A DNA stretch of 64,000 bases from Oscillospiraceae bacterium (GCA_017429835.1 JAFROD010000017.1:36797-100796); one strand, 5' to 3'. Positions 54,001 through 62,753 are shown, counted from the stretch's first letter. Made by a program: numbers and translations. Notes: generated from the sequence alone by a model not told the origin.

Positions 54001-54482
54001 TCCACCTTGCCATGCAGTATCTCCGTTACGATCAATGTACGGATACGGAGAGCGTGAAAAGAGAGCTCGACCGGCTGGTGGAGATGTGCTTCTTGACCGC
54101 GCAGCAGCGCGAAGCCGTACCGGAGGAGAAGATTATGAATTTCTTTGCTTCGGATATCGGACGACGTGCGCTTGCCGCAGATCAGGTTATCCGAGAGTAT
54201 AAGTTTTCCGTTCTGGAAGACGGCGCAATACTCGATCCGGCGCTCGCAGGGGAGAAGATTCTCCTGCAGGGCGTGACCGACTGCTGCCTGATCGAGAACG
54301 GCGCAATGACGATTCTGGATTTCAAATCGGATCACGTTCAACCCGGGCGGGAGGCGGAACGCGCCGCATACTACCGCGGACAGCTCGACGCCTACAGCGC
54401 CGCTCTATCAAAAGTATTCGATCTGCCGGTCAAGGAGAGAATTCTTTACTTCTTCTCGACTGATACGGCGATCAACGCATAA
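51021..54482 (+). CDS. addA: ATP-dependent helicase/nuclease subunit A
   Basis: 1153-aa UvrD-type helicase with a RecB-type nuclease. Walker A is VSAAAGSGKTMVLIDRVL (residues 23-40); motif Ia TYTQAAAAELRGK; motif II MVDEYQDTNEVQ; motif III DVKQSIYGFRRADP; motif V TTVHKSKGLEYPVVFL; motif VI ILYVGMTRAKYRLVM. The C-terminal nuclease has MTILDFKSDHV and YRGQLDAYSAAL. All motifs look intact. It forms a dimer with AddB. Confidence 0.96.
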   Translation: MAEFTLTKEQQAVVDNEGGTLLVSAAAGSGKTMVLIDRVLRTVQEKQCDLDRFLMITYTQAAAAELRGKLLARLSERLAEHPDDRHLQRQMSRVYLTQISTVHAFCAAILREYAHFVELPADFSVCDEQEAGKLRERAVTSVLDAAYEQRDGESDVAAALDMLGAGRSDERLPELIESLYFSLQSYCDPKERLQKLRNDLDCSEHTDAGETVWGAYLIEQFQTYLDRSLDTLYKLEGMAQGELEKCLPSIRNSIDVISALRQKTSWEEIRAFPLSFERFATIRNCSDPERKDYVKNTRGGINKGVEAWKAKFNLPSEEALQDLSVSAKALRGLIELTEQFAIAYDEKKRRAHVLDYNDLEHDMLRLSRIPSAAREIAGRYEQIMVDEYQDTNEVQDAIFRLISRGEENLFFVGDVKQSIYGFRRADPTIFLEKYKTFADDRDAAPGQPRKILLSDNFRSHPAVLEAANDVFRLTMTERVGGLRYGDREALRPNRPATDMGAAPVELHCIEHESAGQEKPRSAAETEADFVAGRIRAMLDSGEMIPDGDALRPIQPEDVVILLRKLKNRAEIYKAALERHGIECVCDNDNIFETDEITVLTALLQVIDNPHQDIPLLTVLLSPLFGCTANELALARAGRSGDIYEIMEGSDARSVLDELRTAEQTLSLRRFLDLLDDRLFIRTIYGAKENGAQRVQNVNRFFALADSYESGDRCGLAGFVRYLELLREKGIGADGLPTGGAVRLTTVHKSKGLEYPVVFLCGLSNAFKFLSTEGAVLIDSALGIASDVCDTDQAIKYPTFAKNAVKDRIRRENLSEEMRILYVGMTRAKYRLVMTCCKAHLTKKLTDIAHDLTVPASDSLIEGVSSIGDWILMTAMTHTEAGELFQVGGYPEERRTPEYPWKIRFYRSSELEEENEPTEQAAEAAKELDYVPLCYPHAAAVGAPSKVTATQLKGRDLDEEISEDTRTPPLKLPVRKPHFTYGIRPLTGAERGTAIHLAMQYLRYDQCTDTESVKRELDRLVEMCFLTAQQREAVPEEKIMNFFASDIGRRALAADQVIREYKFSVLEDGAILDPALAGEKILLQGVTDCCLIENGAMTILDFKSDHVQPGREAERAAYYRGQLDAYSAALSKVFDLPVKERILYFFSTDTAINA

Positions 54483-54518
54483 GAAATCCCTTCGTCTGAA
54501 GACGACGGGATTTCTTAT
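54481..54518. terminator. Bidirectional terminator between addA and rpe
   Basis: Stem AAGAAATCCC/GGGATTTCTT with an inner CGTC/GACG helix, flanked by T on both strands; it ends both converging genes. Confidence 0.85.
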
Positions 54519-54523
54519 CGTTG

Positions 54524-55174
54524 TTACCGCTTGACCGCTTCTACGAATTTTGCAGGCTCCGGCGCCTTGAAATACGCGCTGCCGGCGACGAGGACGTTCG
54601 CACCGTTTTCGCGGCAGATCATGGCGGTCTTCTCATTGACGCCGCCGTCGACCTCCAGCTCGCAATTCGGATTCTGCTCATCAATGTAAGCGCGGATTTG
54701 CTTCAGTTTCGGCATCATGTCGTCCATGAAGCTCTGTCCGCCGAAGCCCGGCTCAACTGTCATTACGAGTATCAGATCACAGTAGGGAAGATACGGGAGC
54801 ACTGCCTCCGCAGGTGTTTTCGGCTTGACGGAGATCGCTGCTTTTACGCCGTTTTCGCGGATACGCTTCAGCGCCGCGAGCGTATGCTCTTCACTGTCCG
54901 CCTCAACGTGGATCGTCAGGATGTCGCTGCCCGCTTTGCAGAAATCGTCCACATAGCGGATCGGGCGGTCGATCATCAGGTGAACGTCGAGCGGCAACTC
55001 CGTGATCTTTCGAATCGCGGCGACGACGGGAATGCCGATCGTGATATTCGGCACGAAGATACCGTCCATGACGTCGACGTGCACGTAGTCCGCACCGGCA
55101 GGACTCAGCGCGCGGATATCGCGCTCCAAATTGACAAAATCAGCGGAAAGAATGGAAGGAGAGACTTTTATCAT
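54524..55174 (-). CDS. rpe: Ribulose-phosphate 3-epimerase
   Basis: 216 aa from the ATG at 55174 (GGAGGT upstream); the open frame continues far upstream without a site. TIM-barrel signatures are KVSPSILSADFVNLERDI at the N-terminus, YVHVDVMDGIFVPNIT, LDVHLMIDRP and TVEPGFGGQSFMDDMMPKL, and EVDGGVN. It interconverts ribulose 5-phosphate and xylulose 5-phosphate. Monocistronic here, not linked to the rsgA/prpC cluster seen elsewhere. Confidence 0.96.
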   Translation of the reverse strand: MIKVSPSILSADFVNLERDIRALSPAGADYVHVDVMDGIFVPNITIGIPVVAAIRKITELPLDVHLMIDRPIRYVDDFCKAGSDILTIHVEADSEEHTLAALKRIRENGVKAAISVKPKTPAEAVLPYLPYCDLILVMTVEPGFGGQSFMDDMMPKLKQIRAYIDEQNPNCELEVDGGVNEKTAMICRENGANVLVAGSAYFKAPEPAKFVEAVKR

Positions 55175-55341
55175 GACGTACCTCCGAAGAATATAATGTA
55201 AGGCGGCGGCAGGGAACTCCGTCCACGCAGAACCGCCGCATTTATTATAGGCGATTTGTCTGTTCATGTCAATTTTTTCCTTTGATAACTTTATCATGCC
55301 GGCACAAACTAATACCGACAACAGATAAAGGAGGAAGAATC

Positions 55342-55512
55342 ATGGATTGTCATTGCAGCGCAAATCATTCGATCGAGTGCACCGTCAAGCAGTGCAAGCA
55401 TCATTACGGCATGGATAACTACTGTTCTCTGGATCGTATTCAGGTCGGCACGCACGAGACCGATCCAACGGTCAAGGAATGCACCGACTGCATGTCCTTC
55501 AGCAGGAAGTAA
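55342..55512 (+). CDS. DUF1540 cysteine-rich small protein
   Basis: 56 aa from the ATG at 55342, after AGGAGGA. Six cysteines and several histidines in a metal-binding-like pattern (CHCSANHSIECTVKQC, CKHHYG, CSLDRIQVG, CTDCMSF) match the DUF1540 domain, common in sporulating Firmicutes. It is probably a zinc-binding protein; no role is known. Its terminator also closes the convergent BrkB gene. Confidence 0.82.
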   Translation: MDCHCSANHSIECTVKQCKHHYGMDNYCSLDRIQVGTHETDPTVKECTDCMSFSRK

Positions 55513-55513
55513 G

Positions 55514-55541
55514 AAAAACGGGAGCTTCAACGCTCCCGTTT
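55514..55541. terminator. Terminator between DUF1540 and BrkB genes
   Basis: Stem AAACGGGAGC/GCTCCCGTTT with a TTCAAC loop; it works for both strands and overlaps the end of the BrkB gene. Confidence 0.85.
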
Positions 55542-56342
55542 CTTTTCAAGCCACAGATTGAAAAGCGCCCCGTAAAAGAGAATACAGATGCAGATATACA
55601 GCCACAGCATTCCGAATGCGATCGCTGACAAGCTGCCGTAGAAAAGCGGGTAGGAGTTGGAATGTCGGACGTAAAAGGAGAACAGATGCGTAAACAGAAG
55701 CCAGCCGAGCGCTGCGGCGATCGCGCCGGGCATGCAATTGCGCGGCTTCTGCGTTCGATTCGGAAATACGCAGTATATTGCGCAGAAAAGACTGCTGAGC
55801 AGAACGGCAAGGATCAGTGCGCGGAACTGCAGCAGTCTGGAAAGCACCAACAGGATCGGTACGGTACCTTTTTGGCACCAGTCCGCGATCTCCTGGCCGA
55901 AGCCGTGGATGATCAACGTGAGCATCAACGCAGCGATCAGCAGGAGCATATACCCGACGCAGATCAGCCTTCGAAGGAGATACCCGCGGCTTTCTCTGAC
56001 ACGATGGATCGCGTTCAGCCCCACGTGGATACAGTAAACGCCGCTGGACGACGACCACACGGCGATGATCGCGGTCAGCGAGAGCAGCGCGCCGGTGCTG
56101 TTTTGGCTCATGTCGTCGAGAATGTGCGCGATGACCGGTTCCAGCACCGCCGGAACAAGCCCGTGGATCGAGGAAAGCAGGTCACTCTCAGAATAACCGA
56201 CGCAGGGCAGTAATCCGACCACGAGGATCAGCGCGGGGAATACCGATAGAATGATATAAAACGCCGCGTTTGCAGAATAGAGCGGAATTCTGTATTCCGA
56301 AAGCTGCTGCAGACCCTTGCGCAGCACCCGATAGTATTTCAT
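55527..56342 (-). CDS. YihY/BrkB family membrane protein
   Basis: 271 aa with about six membrane helices. The N-terminal YSANAAFYIILSVFPALILV and the later PGAIAAALGWLLFTHLFSFY plus NSYPLFYGSLSAIAFGMLWL are typical of the YihY/BrkB family. It was once annotated as RNase BN, which is not supported for this family. The C-terminus is basic (LEKKRER). Transport or envelope roles are proposed but unproven. Confidence 0.9.
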   Translation of the reverse strand: MKYYRVLRKGLQQLSEYRIPLYSANAAFYIILSVFPALILVVGLLPCVGYSESDLLSSIHGLVPAVLEPVIAHILDDMSQNSTGALLSLTAIIAVWSSSSGVYCIHVGLNAIHRVRESRGYLLRRLICVGYMLLLIAALMLTLIIHGFGQEIADWCQKGTVPILLVLSRLLQFRALILAVLLSSLFCAIYCVFPNRTQKPRNCMPGAIAAALGWLLFTHLFSFYVRHSNSYPLFYGSLSAIAFGMLWLYICICILFYGALFNLWLEKKRER

Positions 56343-56421
56343 AATGTACCTCCGGCAATTGACAGAAGCGGGAAAGAATGCTATACTGATTGCAATAATA
56401 TATGTACATAGGAAGTAGATT

Positions 56422-57315
56422 ATGCAGAAACATATCAGTACCTCGATCGCAAGTCTTTGCAGAAATCAGCCGCTCGACAGCGTGCTGCGCATGGTCAGAG
56501 CGGCAGGATTCGACAGCGTGGATTTCCCGTTCAGCACGTTCAGCAATTCTCCGCTGTCTCCCATGAATCGGCCGGACTGGCAGAACTGGGTGCGACAGGT
56601 AGGGGAGCTGACGCGTGAAGCAGAGTTGCCTATCACGCAGGCGCACGCCTCGTGGGAGCAGGGAATTCCCGCAGACTTCCGCTATGAAGCCCCGCATGAC
56701 CTGTACTACCGCACGATGGAAGCCTGCCGGATGGTCGGCTGCAGGCAGCTTATTTTCCATCCGCTGCGCCAGCTCGAGCGTGTGGACACCCTTGCCATGC
56801 GGCAGAGGATCCACGAGTACAATGTTCGTTGGTTCCATGACCTGATCTCCGCGGCGGAAGCGAACGATATCGTCATCAATCTGGAAAACACCTTCGATTC
56901 CCACCACGTTCAGAAACCCGGCGATCTTCCTTATCCCTACACCACTGCACAGGATATGATCGACCTCATGCGCGATATCGGCAGCCTGCGCGTGCAGCTC
57001 TGCCTGGATACCGGCCACGCGAATATCAGCGCGCAGGATATTCCCGCGATGATCCGCGCGTTCCGCCGCGACCTCGCAACGGTACACCTGAACGACAACT
57101 ACGGCAGGATCGGGCCGATCTATGAAGACCTGCATCTGTTTCCGGGCTACGGCAGGATCGGTTGGAAGGACGTTTTAGACGCGCTGCGTGAGATCGGCTT
57201 TAACGGCGTGATGAACATCGAGCCGATCGCGGAGCTGCGCGGCGCCTCCGAGCAGGTGCGGCTGATCCAACTCCGCGCCGCCGCCGACACCCTCCGCGCC
57301 TTGATGGGAGAATAA
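56422..57315 (+). CDS. Sugar phosphate isomerase/epimerase (TIM barrel)
   Basis: 297 aa of the xylose isomerase-like/AP endonuclease 2 superfamily. Metal-site type residues are visible in ITQAHASWEQGIP, RQLIFHPLRQLERV, IVINLENTFDSHHV, VQLCLDTGHANIS, VHLNDNYGRIG and GVMNIEPIAE. The substrate cannot be predicted; members isomerise sugars, inositols or sugar phosphates. It stands alone with a terminator behind it. Confidence 0.82.
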   Translation: MQKHISTSIASLCRNQPLDSVLRMVRAAGFDSVDFPFSTFSNSPLSPMNRPDWQNWVRQVGELTREAELPITQAHASWEQGIPADFRYEAPHDLYYRTMEACRMVGCRQLIFHPLRQLERVDTLAMRQRIHEYNVRWFHDLISAAEANDIVINLENTFDSHHVQKPGDLPYPYTTAQDMIDLMRDIGSLRVQLCLDTGHANISAQDIPAMIRAFRRDLATVHLNDNYGRIGPIYEDLHLFPGYGRIGWKDVLDALREIGFNGVMNIEPIAELRGASEQVRLIQLRAAADTLRALMGE

Positions 57316-57327
57316 TATATTCTTTGT

Positions 57328-57366
57328 TCTGAGATCGCCCGCCTTGCGCGGGCAATCTCAGACTTT
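57328..57366 (+). terminator. Terminator of the TIM-barrel isomerase gene
   Basis: Fifteen-base arms 57328-57342 and 57348-57362 (core GAGATCGCCCGC) with one mismatch. The following T run is short. Confidence 0.75.
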
Positions 57367-57583
57367 AAGGCTAAATCCTTTCAAGGCTGGCAATGACATT
57401 TCAAGTAAACTTATGATTACGGCAGCAGGGGAGTGATTCTCTGCTGTTATTATTATGTACGCGCGCGGGATACGCTTGTTCATATCGTCACAATTCTACG
57501 ACTTCATATTATCCAAAAAATGAGATAAATTTATAAATAACTACTGTAATATTGCCTATAATATATTATTTGAGATTTCTTTC

Positions 57584-57612
57584 TTGAAAGTTCACATAAC
57601 TCGTGCTATACT
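57584..57612 (+). promoter_or_regulatory. Promoter of the giant secreted protein gene
   Basis: TTGAAA (57584-57589), 17-base spacer, TATACT (57607-57612). The stretch before it (57367-57583) is AT-rich and shows nothing else recognisable. Confidence 0.72.
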
Positions 57613-57618
57613 TCTGTA

Positions 57619-57864
57619 TGAGTAAAACAGGATATTGTGGAGATTGTGGAGATTTTCCGCGAATAGCACACAATCTGTTGCAAATGTACTCCTGTCGTGG
57701 ACAGCGCGCGCTGCGTTTGTGCCTGTCCCGTGTACCTTGAAATCGGTGAATATGCCCCGAGCGGATAACGGGGCTTTTCATCTGCGCTAAGCGATGTGCA
57801 GGATCGTTTCGCGCAGAAGAAACGGTTTATCCGAAAACAAACTATTTTTAAGGAGATTTTGCTT
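57619..57864 (+). promoter_or_regulatory. Structured leader with terminator-like hairpin
   Basis: An approximately 246-base untranslated leader. It holds AGATTGTG/CACAATCT (57641-57648 with 57669-57676) and a terminator-like GCCCCG/CGGGGC with four T (57754-57778). Beyond these are two mutually exclusive pairings: TCTGCGC/GCGCAGA (57781-57787 with 57811-57817) and CGTTTC/GAAACG (57805-57810 with 57819-57824). This suggests attenuation or a riboswitch-like control. It does not match a riboswitch class I can name. Confidence 0.5.
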
Positions 57865-60800
57865 ATGAAAAAACGCATCCTTAGCTTAGTTCTTTCCGTG
57901 GCAATGGTCATCGGTCTGTTCGCAGGTCTGGCTGTTACCGCAAACGCTGCGGCTGTTACCTCCGGTTTCGACGCAGCAACGCCCGGCACCTACAACAAGG
58001 TTACGGACGCCAGCACCCTCTCTGCAGGCGATGAGATCATCATTGTTTGCGAAAGCAAGGGTGACGCAATCTCTACTACCCAGAATAAAAACAACCGTGG
58101 CGTTGTTGCTGTGACGATTTCCAATGATTCCGTCACGCTGGCATCCGGCAACACGGTTCAGGGCATTAAGCTGGAAACCGGCACTAACGGCTTCTACCTT
58201 GCTGTCGGCACCAACATTCATCTCATCGGTGTTTCCGGCAACAACTACTTGAAGTCTGATAACTCCACGTCTGATGACTGGACGATCGCAATCTCCGGCG
58301 GTGACGCTACGATCACCAGCGGCATCAGCAGCAGAATCATCAAGCGCAATACGAGCAGCGATTTGTATGGTACTTATACAAGCGGCCAGACCGCTGTCCA
58401 GATTTATAAGCTGGACTCCGGCGCTCCTGCCTGCACGCATGAAAACGCTGCTGCAGTCGCGGCTGTCGCTGCCACCTGCACCACCGCCGGCAACATCGCG
58501 TACTACTATTGCGCGGACTGCGGCACTTATTTCACCGACAGCACTCTCGCAACCACCACGACCCTCGCGGCTGTCACGATCGCCGCTACCGGACACACCT
58601 GGGGCTCCTGGAATGTAACGACCGCAGCTACCTGCACCGCTGCCGGCTCTCAGACCCGTACCTGCTCCGTCTGCCAGGCGACCGAGACCGAAGCGATTCC
58701 CATGACCGCCCACACCTACGTCAACGGCGTCTGCTCCGTCTGCGGCGCTATCGAAGGCGTCCAGGCAGCAGGCTGGTATCTGGTCGACGACTACACCAAC
58801 CTGGCTGACGGCGTCTATGCGATCGCGAGCCCGAACTACTACGCGTTCAACGGCACCATCTCCAGCGGCCACGGCCAGAAGACCGACGCGGCCTTCTCCT
58901 TCGACGCAAACGGCTATGCCGCTACCGCGCCGTCCGGCACCCTCGAGCTGACGCTCACCAACACCGCGAACGGCTTCACCCTCTACGACGCGACCCTTGG
59001 TTATCTGTACGCTTCCAAGGCGTCCTCCGGCGGCCTCGCTTTCCATGCGGAAGAGACCAGCGGCTGGAGCTGGAGCGCTGACGGCGGCCTCTATGCTGCC
59101 AACAACGCGCACCTGCGTTCCTACAACGACACCTTCCGTACCTATGCGGGCAACAGCAACGGCACGACGCACCTCGTGCAGAAGGTCGAAAGCTCCTGCA
59201 CCCATAACTGGGTTGCCGGCACCACCGTCCTTCCGACCTGCACCGTTGACGGCTATACCCCGTACACCTGCTCGCTCTGCGGCGCGACCAAGGAAGACAA
59301 CGTCGTTCCTGCGCTCGGCCATCTGTTCGGCGCTGCGACCGACAACAATAACGGCACCCACACCCAGACCTGCTCTCGCTGCGCGGAGACCATCACCTCT
59401 GACTGCACATTCGCGGTCACCGAGGCCGGCGGCAACGAGTTCGAGTGCTCCGTCTGCGGCTACACCAAGGAAGTCACCCAGTTCTATCTGAACACCACCG
59501 TCGCTGACGACGATCAGGTCGTTATCTACCATCCGACCAGCGGCAAGGCGCTGAGCGCGACTGCTTCCGGCACCAAGCTGGCAGGCGTTGACGTTCCCGC
59601 CGACTACTACTCCACCACGAAGCTCTGCATCCCCGATGGTGCAGTCATTATGACGGTTGCCGACTACAACAACGGCCAGTTCCACCTGACCATTGACGAC
59701 AACGGCAGCACCCTGTACCTGACCTCCGGCGCGACCGGCAACTCCCTGAGCTTCGCCGCTGCTCCCGCTTCCGGCGAGACCGACTACGGTCTGTGGGAGA
59801 TCGACACCACCACCGGCCTGGTTCTCAAGAACGTCAACGCTGCCTACAACGGCAACGGTCAGTCCCTTGAGTACTACAATACGTTCACGACCTACGGTCA
59901 CAACACTACTGCTGCGTTCCAGATGGAACTCTTCACCGATGCGGTTCCCGCTTGTGCGCATACCAACACCACCCTGACCGGCGCTTATGCGGCGACCTGC
60001 CTGCTGCCCGGCTACACCGGCGACTATGTCTGCGACGACTGCGGCATTACCGTTTCCATGGGCTCCGCGATCGCTGCGCTCGGCCATAGCTTCGAGAACG
60101 GCACCTGCACGAACTGCGGCGCCACCCAGCTCACCGCTGTCAACGTCACTTCTCTGACAGACGGCGAGTCTGTCTACATCTACAACGCCGGTACTGCCCT
60201 CGCTATGACTTCCGTCACTGACGTAAGCGGCAAGTTCAAGGGCGTTCCCGGCTCCGTGTCCGGCAACGTTCTGACCACCTCCTCCGACGCCACCCTGTTC
60301 ACCGTACATGTTGTGACCGGCGGCTACAAGTTCGAGGATCCGAACGGTCTGTACCTGACCTACGGCGACGATAGAAACACCCTGACGCTGGCGGCTGACT
60401 CCACCAAGGCGATCTGGAGCTTGGACGCTTCCTATCACCTGATCGACGTCAACTCCGGCTACACCTACAATGGTGATCCCGCTGACCTCTACCTCGAGGC
60501 CTACGACGGCTACTTCACCACCTATGCGACCTCCAGCCTGAGCGCTGCGTTCGTCCTTGCGTTCTATGATCCGAACGCGACCGACTGCACGCACGTTTGG
60601 GATGCAGGCGTTGAGAACCCCGCTGCGAACTGCATCAACACCGGCGTTATGACCTACACCTGCACGCTCTGCGGCGCGACTCGTACCGAGGTCACCCCGG
60701 CGACCGGCGTTCACAACTATGTGGATGGCGTCTGCACCGTCTGCGGCGCGGAGGATCCGAATGCTGCCGACTATTCCGGCGATTACTACATCGCTGCGAT

Positions 60801-62457
60801 CCGTTCCAGCGGCAACTACTTCTGGATGACCAACACCGTGGCTTCCAACCGCTACACCGCGGAAGACTCCGGCCTGACCACGCTGCCCGCAGAGATCGAC
60901 TCCAACGTTGACTCGGGTAAGGTCTGGACGCTGACCAAGCAGCAAGACGGCACCTACATCCTGTCCACCGAGGGCGGCTACTCCAACTACACCTCCGGCA
61001 ACGTTGCGGTTCTCAACGCAAGCGAGGGCAAGGCTCTGACCGTTGTTAAGGATGGCAGCACCTACACGCTGACCTTCGAAAACGAAGAGAGCGGTTCGAC
61101 TGTTACCAGATACCTGTCCCTGAACGGTACCACTAACAACGACTACTTCGCGTACTACAAGAACACCCAGAGATACAACCTGTCTCTCGTTCCCGTCACC
61201 GGTACCGTCACGCCTCCCGCATCTCACACTGCTGTGTCTCATGCTGCTGTCGCGGCTACCTGCACCACGGCGGGCAACGTCGCGTACTACACCTGCTCCG
61301 AGTGTGAAACCGCCGGTGAAGGCGACCACTACGGCAAGTACTACTCCGACGCAACGCTCGAGACCGAGCTCTCCACGATCGCGATCGCAGCTCTGGGTCA
61401 TACCCTTGTCTACACCGACAACGGCGACGGCACGCATGACGCGACCTGCTCCGTCTGCAGCACCCTCGTTGTCGACGACGAGGCCTGCACCTACAGCAAC
61501 GGCACCTGCACGCTGTGCGGCGGAACTGAGATTGTTGTGGATCCGTATCTGGACGACACCCTCACCTTTGCAACCATCAACCTGCAGCTTGAATCCTACA
61601 TTGGCGCTGACTTCTTCTTCCTGAAGACGAAGGTCGCTGATTACGATTCTTACTTCGTACGCTTCACCTATCCGACGGCAGATGGTTCTGTTACCGAGGA
61701 TGTCCAGGTTGAGGCATACAGCAAGTACTACTACGGCGAGCATCAGGTTGCTGCGAAGGAAATGGCTGATACCATTCAGGCAACCATTTATGCAACGAAG
61801 AACGGCGTGACCTATCATGGCCCGACAACCGAGTGGACACTTATGAACGCAATGCGCACGAACATGGATAAGGCCACCGCAACGGAAGCTGCAAAGGGTC
61901 TGTACGTTGCAATTCTGAATTATGGTGAAAAGGCACAGTACCATTTCAACTATAATACGGAGCTGCTTGCAACGAGCGTTCTGACCGCAGCTGAAATTTC
62001 GGCCTATCTGCCTGAATCTAGAGCGGCTGTCAGCGTTGACGCAACGACGTCGAACGGATTGACTGGTGTCACCTTCTATAAGATGGCGCTGTCCTGCGGC
62101 CCGTGCACGGTTCTGAACGTAATGTTCAAGCCGGGCACCGGCGTGAACATCTCTGACGTCGAATGCCATATCAGCTACACCAACAGAGCCGGTGTTGCAA
62201 CGGAAGACGTGATTGATGAATTCACGCCGTCTGGCTCTCGCTACGTTGTTCTGTTCCAGGGCATGACCGCAAAGCAGCTGGGCAGCACGATGCAGATTAC
62301 GTTCTACAGCAAGACCACCGGTCAGCCGATCAGCGAGACCAGAACTTACAGCGAAGAGAGCTATATCGCGGATAATCCCGCAACCGGCACGAAGGCTGCT
62401 CTGTTCACCGCTCTCGTCCAGTACGCTGACGCTGCTGCTGCTCACTTCGGCAGCTAA
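57865..62457 (+). CDS. Giant modular secreted protein, alternating beta and Cys-rich modules
   Basis: 1530 aa from the ATG at 57865 (AAGGAG upstream). A signal peptide ends near ANA at residue 28. Five beta-rich modules of about 130-160 residues (starting near 31, 302, 540, 757 and 970) alternate with five Cys-rich segments (near 190, 444, 697, 909 and 1121) built on paired C-x-x-C motifs such as CSVCGA, CSLCGA, CTNCGA, CTLCGA. The Cys-rich parts repeat ATCTTAGN and GHT elements. The C-terminus (residues about 1230-1530) is a tandem of two related modules, each ending in a YA-type helix with AAxxHF. No sortase signal or SLH domain is present. It may be an adhesin or scaffold; no enzyme motif is visible. 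Confidence 0.85.
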   Translation: MKKRILSLVLSVAMVIGLFAGLAVTANAAAVTSGFDAATPGTYNKVTDASTLSAGDEIIIVCESKGDAISTTQNKNNRGVVAVTISNDSVTLASGNTVQGIKLETGTNGFYLAVGTNIHLIGVSGNNYLKSDNSTSDDWTIAISGGDATITSGISSRIIKRNTSSDLYGTYTSGQTAVQIYKLDSGAPACTHENAAAVAAVAATCTTAGNIAYYYCADCGTYFTDSTLATTTTLAAVTIAATGHTWGSWNVTTAATCTAAGSQTRTCSVCQATETEAIPMTAHTYVNGVCSVCGAIEGVQAAGWYLVDDYTNLADGVYAIASPNYYAFNGTISSGHGQKTDAAFSFDANGYAATAPSGTLELTLTNTANGFTLYDATLGYLYASKASSGGLAFHAEETSGWSWSADGGLYAANNAHLRSYNDTFRTYAGNSNGTTHLVQKVESSCTHNWVAGTTVLPTCTVDGYTPYTCSLCGATKEDNVVPALGHLFGAATDNNNGTHTQTCSRCAETITSDCTFAVTEAGGNEFECSVCGYTKEVTQFYLNTTVADDDQVVIYHPTSGKALSATASGTKLAGVDVPADYYSTTKLCIPDGAVIMTVADYNNGQFHLTIDDNGSTLYLTSGATGNSLSFAAAPASGETDYGLWEIDTTTGLVLKNVNAAYNGNGQSLEYYNTFTTYGHNTTAAFQMELFTDAVPACAHTNTTLTGAYAATCLLPGYTGDYVCDDCGITVSMGSAIAALGHSFENGTCTNCGATQLTAVNVTSLTDGESVYIYNAGTALAMTSVTDVSGKFKGVPGSVSGNVLTTSSDATLFTVHVVTGGYKFEDPNGLYLTYGDDRNTLTLAADSTKAIWSLDASYHLIDVNSGYTYNGDPADLYLEAYDGYFTTYATSSLSAAFVLAFYDPNATDCTHVWDAGVENPAANCINTGVMTYTCTLCGATRTEVTPATGVHNYVDGVCTVCGAEDPNAADYSGDYYIAAIRSSGNYFWMTNTVASNRYTAEDSGLTTLPAEIDSNVDSGKVWTLTKQQDGTYILSTEGGYSNYTSGNVAVLNASEGKALTVVKDGSTYTLTFENEESGSTVTRYLSLNGTTNNDYFAYYKNTQRYNLSLVPVTGTVTPPASHTAVSHAAVAATCTTAGNVAYYTCSECETAGEGDHYGKYYSDATLETELSTIAIAALGHTLVYTDNGDGTHDATCSVCSTLVVDDEACTYSNGTCTLCGGTEIVVDPYLDDTLTFATINLQLESYIGADFFFLKTKVADYDSYFVRFTYPTADGSVTEDVQVEAYSKYYYGEHQVAAKEMADTIQATIYATKNGVTYHGPTTEWTLMNAMRTNMDKATATEAAKGLYVAILNYGEKAQYHFNYNTELLATSVLTAAEISAYLPESRAAVSVDATTSNGLTGVTFYKMALSCGPCTVLNVMFKPGTGVNISDVECHISYTNRAGVATEDVIDEFTPSGSRYVVLFQGMTAKQLGSTMQITFYSKTTGQPISETRTYSEESYIADNPATGTKAALFTALVQYADAAAAHFGS

Positions 62458-62519
62458 TCAAGTTAATCAATAATCACATTCGTGATTTTGATGAATTCTT
62501 TAGAAAGGAGAGTATAGTA

Positions 62520-62651
62520 ATGAAGACTTTTGAGACTCCGTTTGTTGATGTCAAGAAGTTCGATGTTATGGATGTTCTGACTGCTTCCGGCGGCGCTCCT
62601 GTTGAAACCACTGAAGAGCCCGAAGAAGAACTCATCGGCGATTGCATCTAA
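62520..62651 (+). CDS. 43-aa peptide, candidate RiPP precursor
   Basis: ATG behind AAAGGAG encodes a 43-residue peptide. The N-terminal half (MKTFETPFVDVKKFDVMD) is charged and amphipathic like a recognition leader. VLTASGG ends at Gly24-Gly25 as a double-glycine-like cleavage site. The remaining 18 residues are acidic with a single Cys next to the end (EEELIGDCI). It lies 63 bases after the giant protein gene and about 100 bases before a radical SAM/SPASM gene, the arrangement expected of a precursor and its maturase. Short proteins with this type of N-terminus are common in Clostridia, and their role is unclear to me. Confidence 0.6.
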   Translation: MKTFETPFVDVKKFDVMDVLTASGGAPVETTEEPEEELIGDCI

Positions 62652-62663
62652 TTGATTAACAGA

Positions 62664-62691
62664 GTGGGCGGTAGTTTTTACTACCGCCCAC
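62664..62691 (+). terminator. Strong hairpin between peptide and maturase genes
   Basis: Perfect 12-bp stem GTGGGCGGTAGT/ACTACCGCCCAC with a TTTT loop, followed by AATCTTAATT rather than a clean T run. It probably acts as a partial terminator or mRNA-stabilising element, giving more peptide than maturase. Confidence 0.65.
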
Positions 62692-62753
62692 AATCTTAAT
62701 TAGAGTATTATATTTGTATTTATGCTATATTTGGATTTGCTGGAGAAAACTGT

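Noticed and set aside
57619..57790. Possible 6S RNA or known riboswitch in the giant gene leader.
   Set aside because: I could not build the long bubble-bearing rod of 6S RNA or match a riboswitch consensus, so it is reported only as an unassigned structured leader.
57886..62445. A 1519-codon open frame antisense to the giant secreted protein.
   Set aside because: It mirrors the coding gene exactly and its predicted protein is a low-complexity Val/Gly/Arg mix. It arises because the sense gene rarely uses codons whose complements are stops. The sense strand has a signal peptide, ribosome site and promoter.
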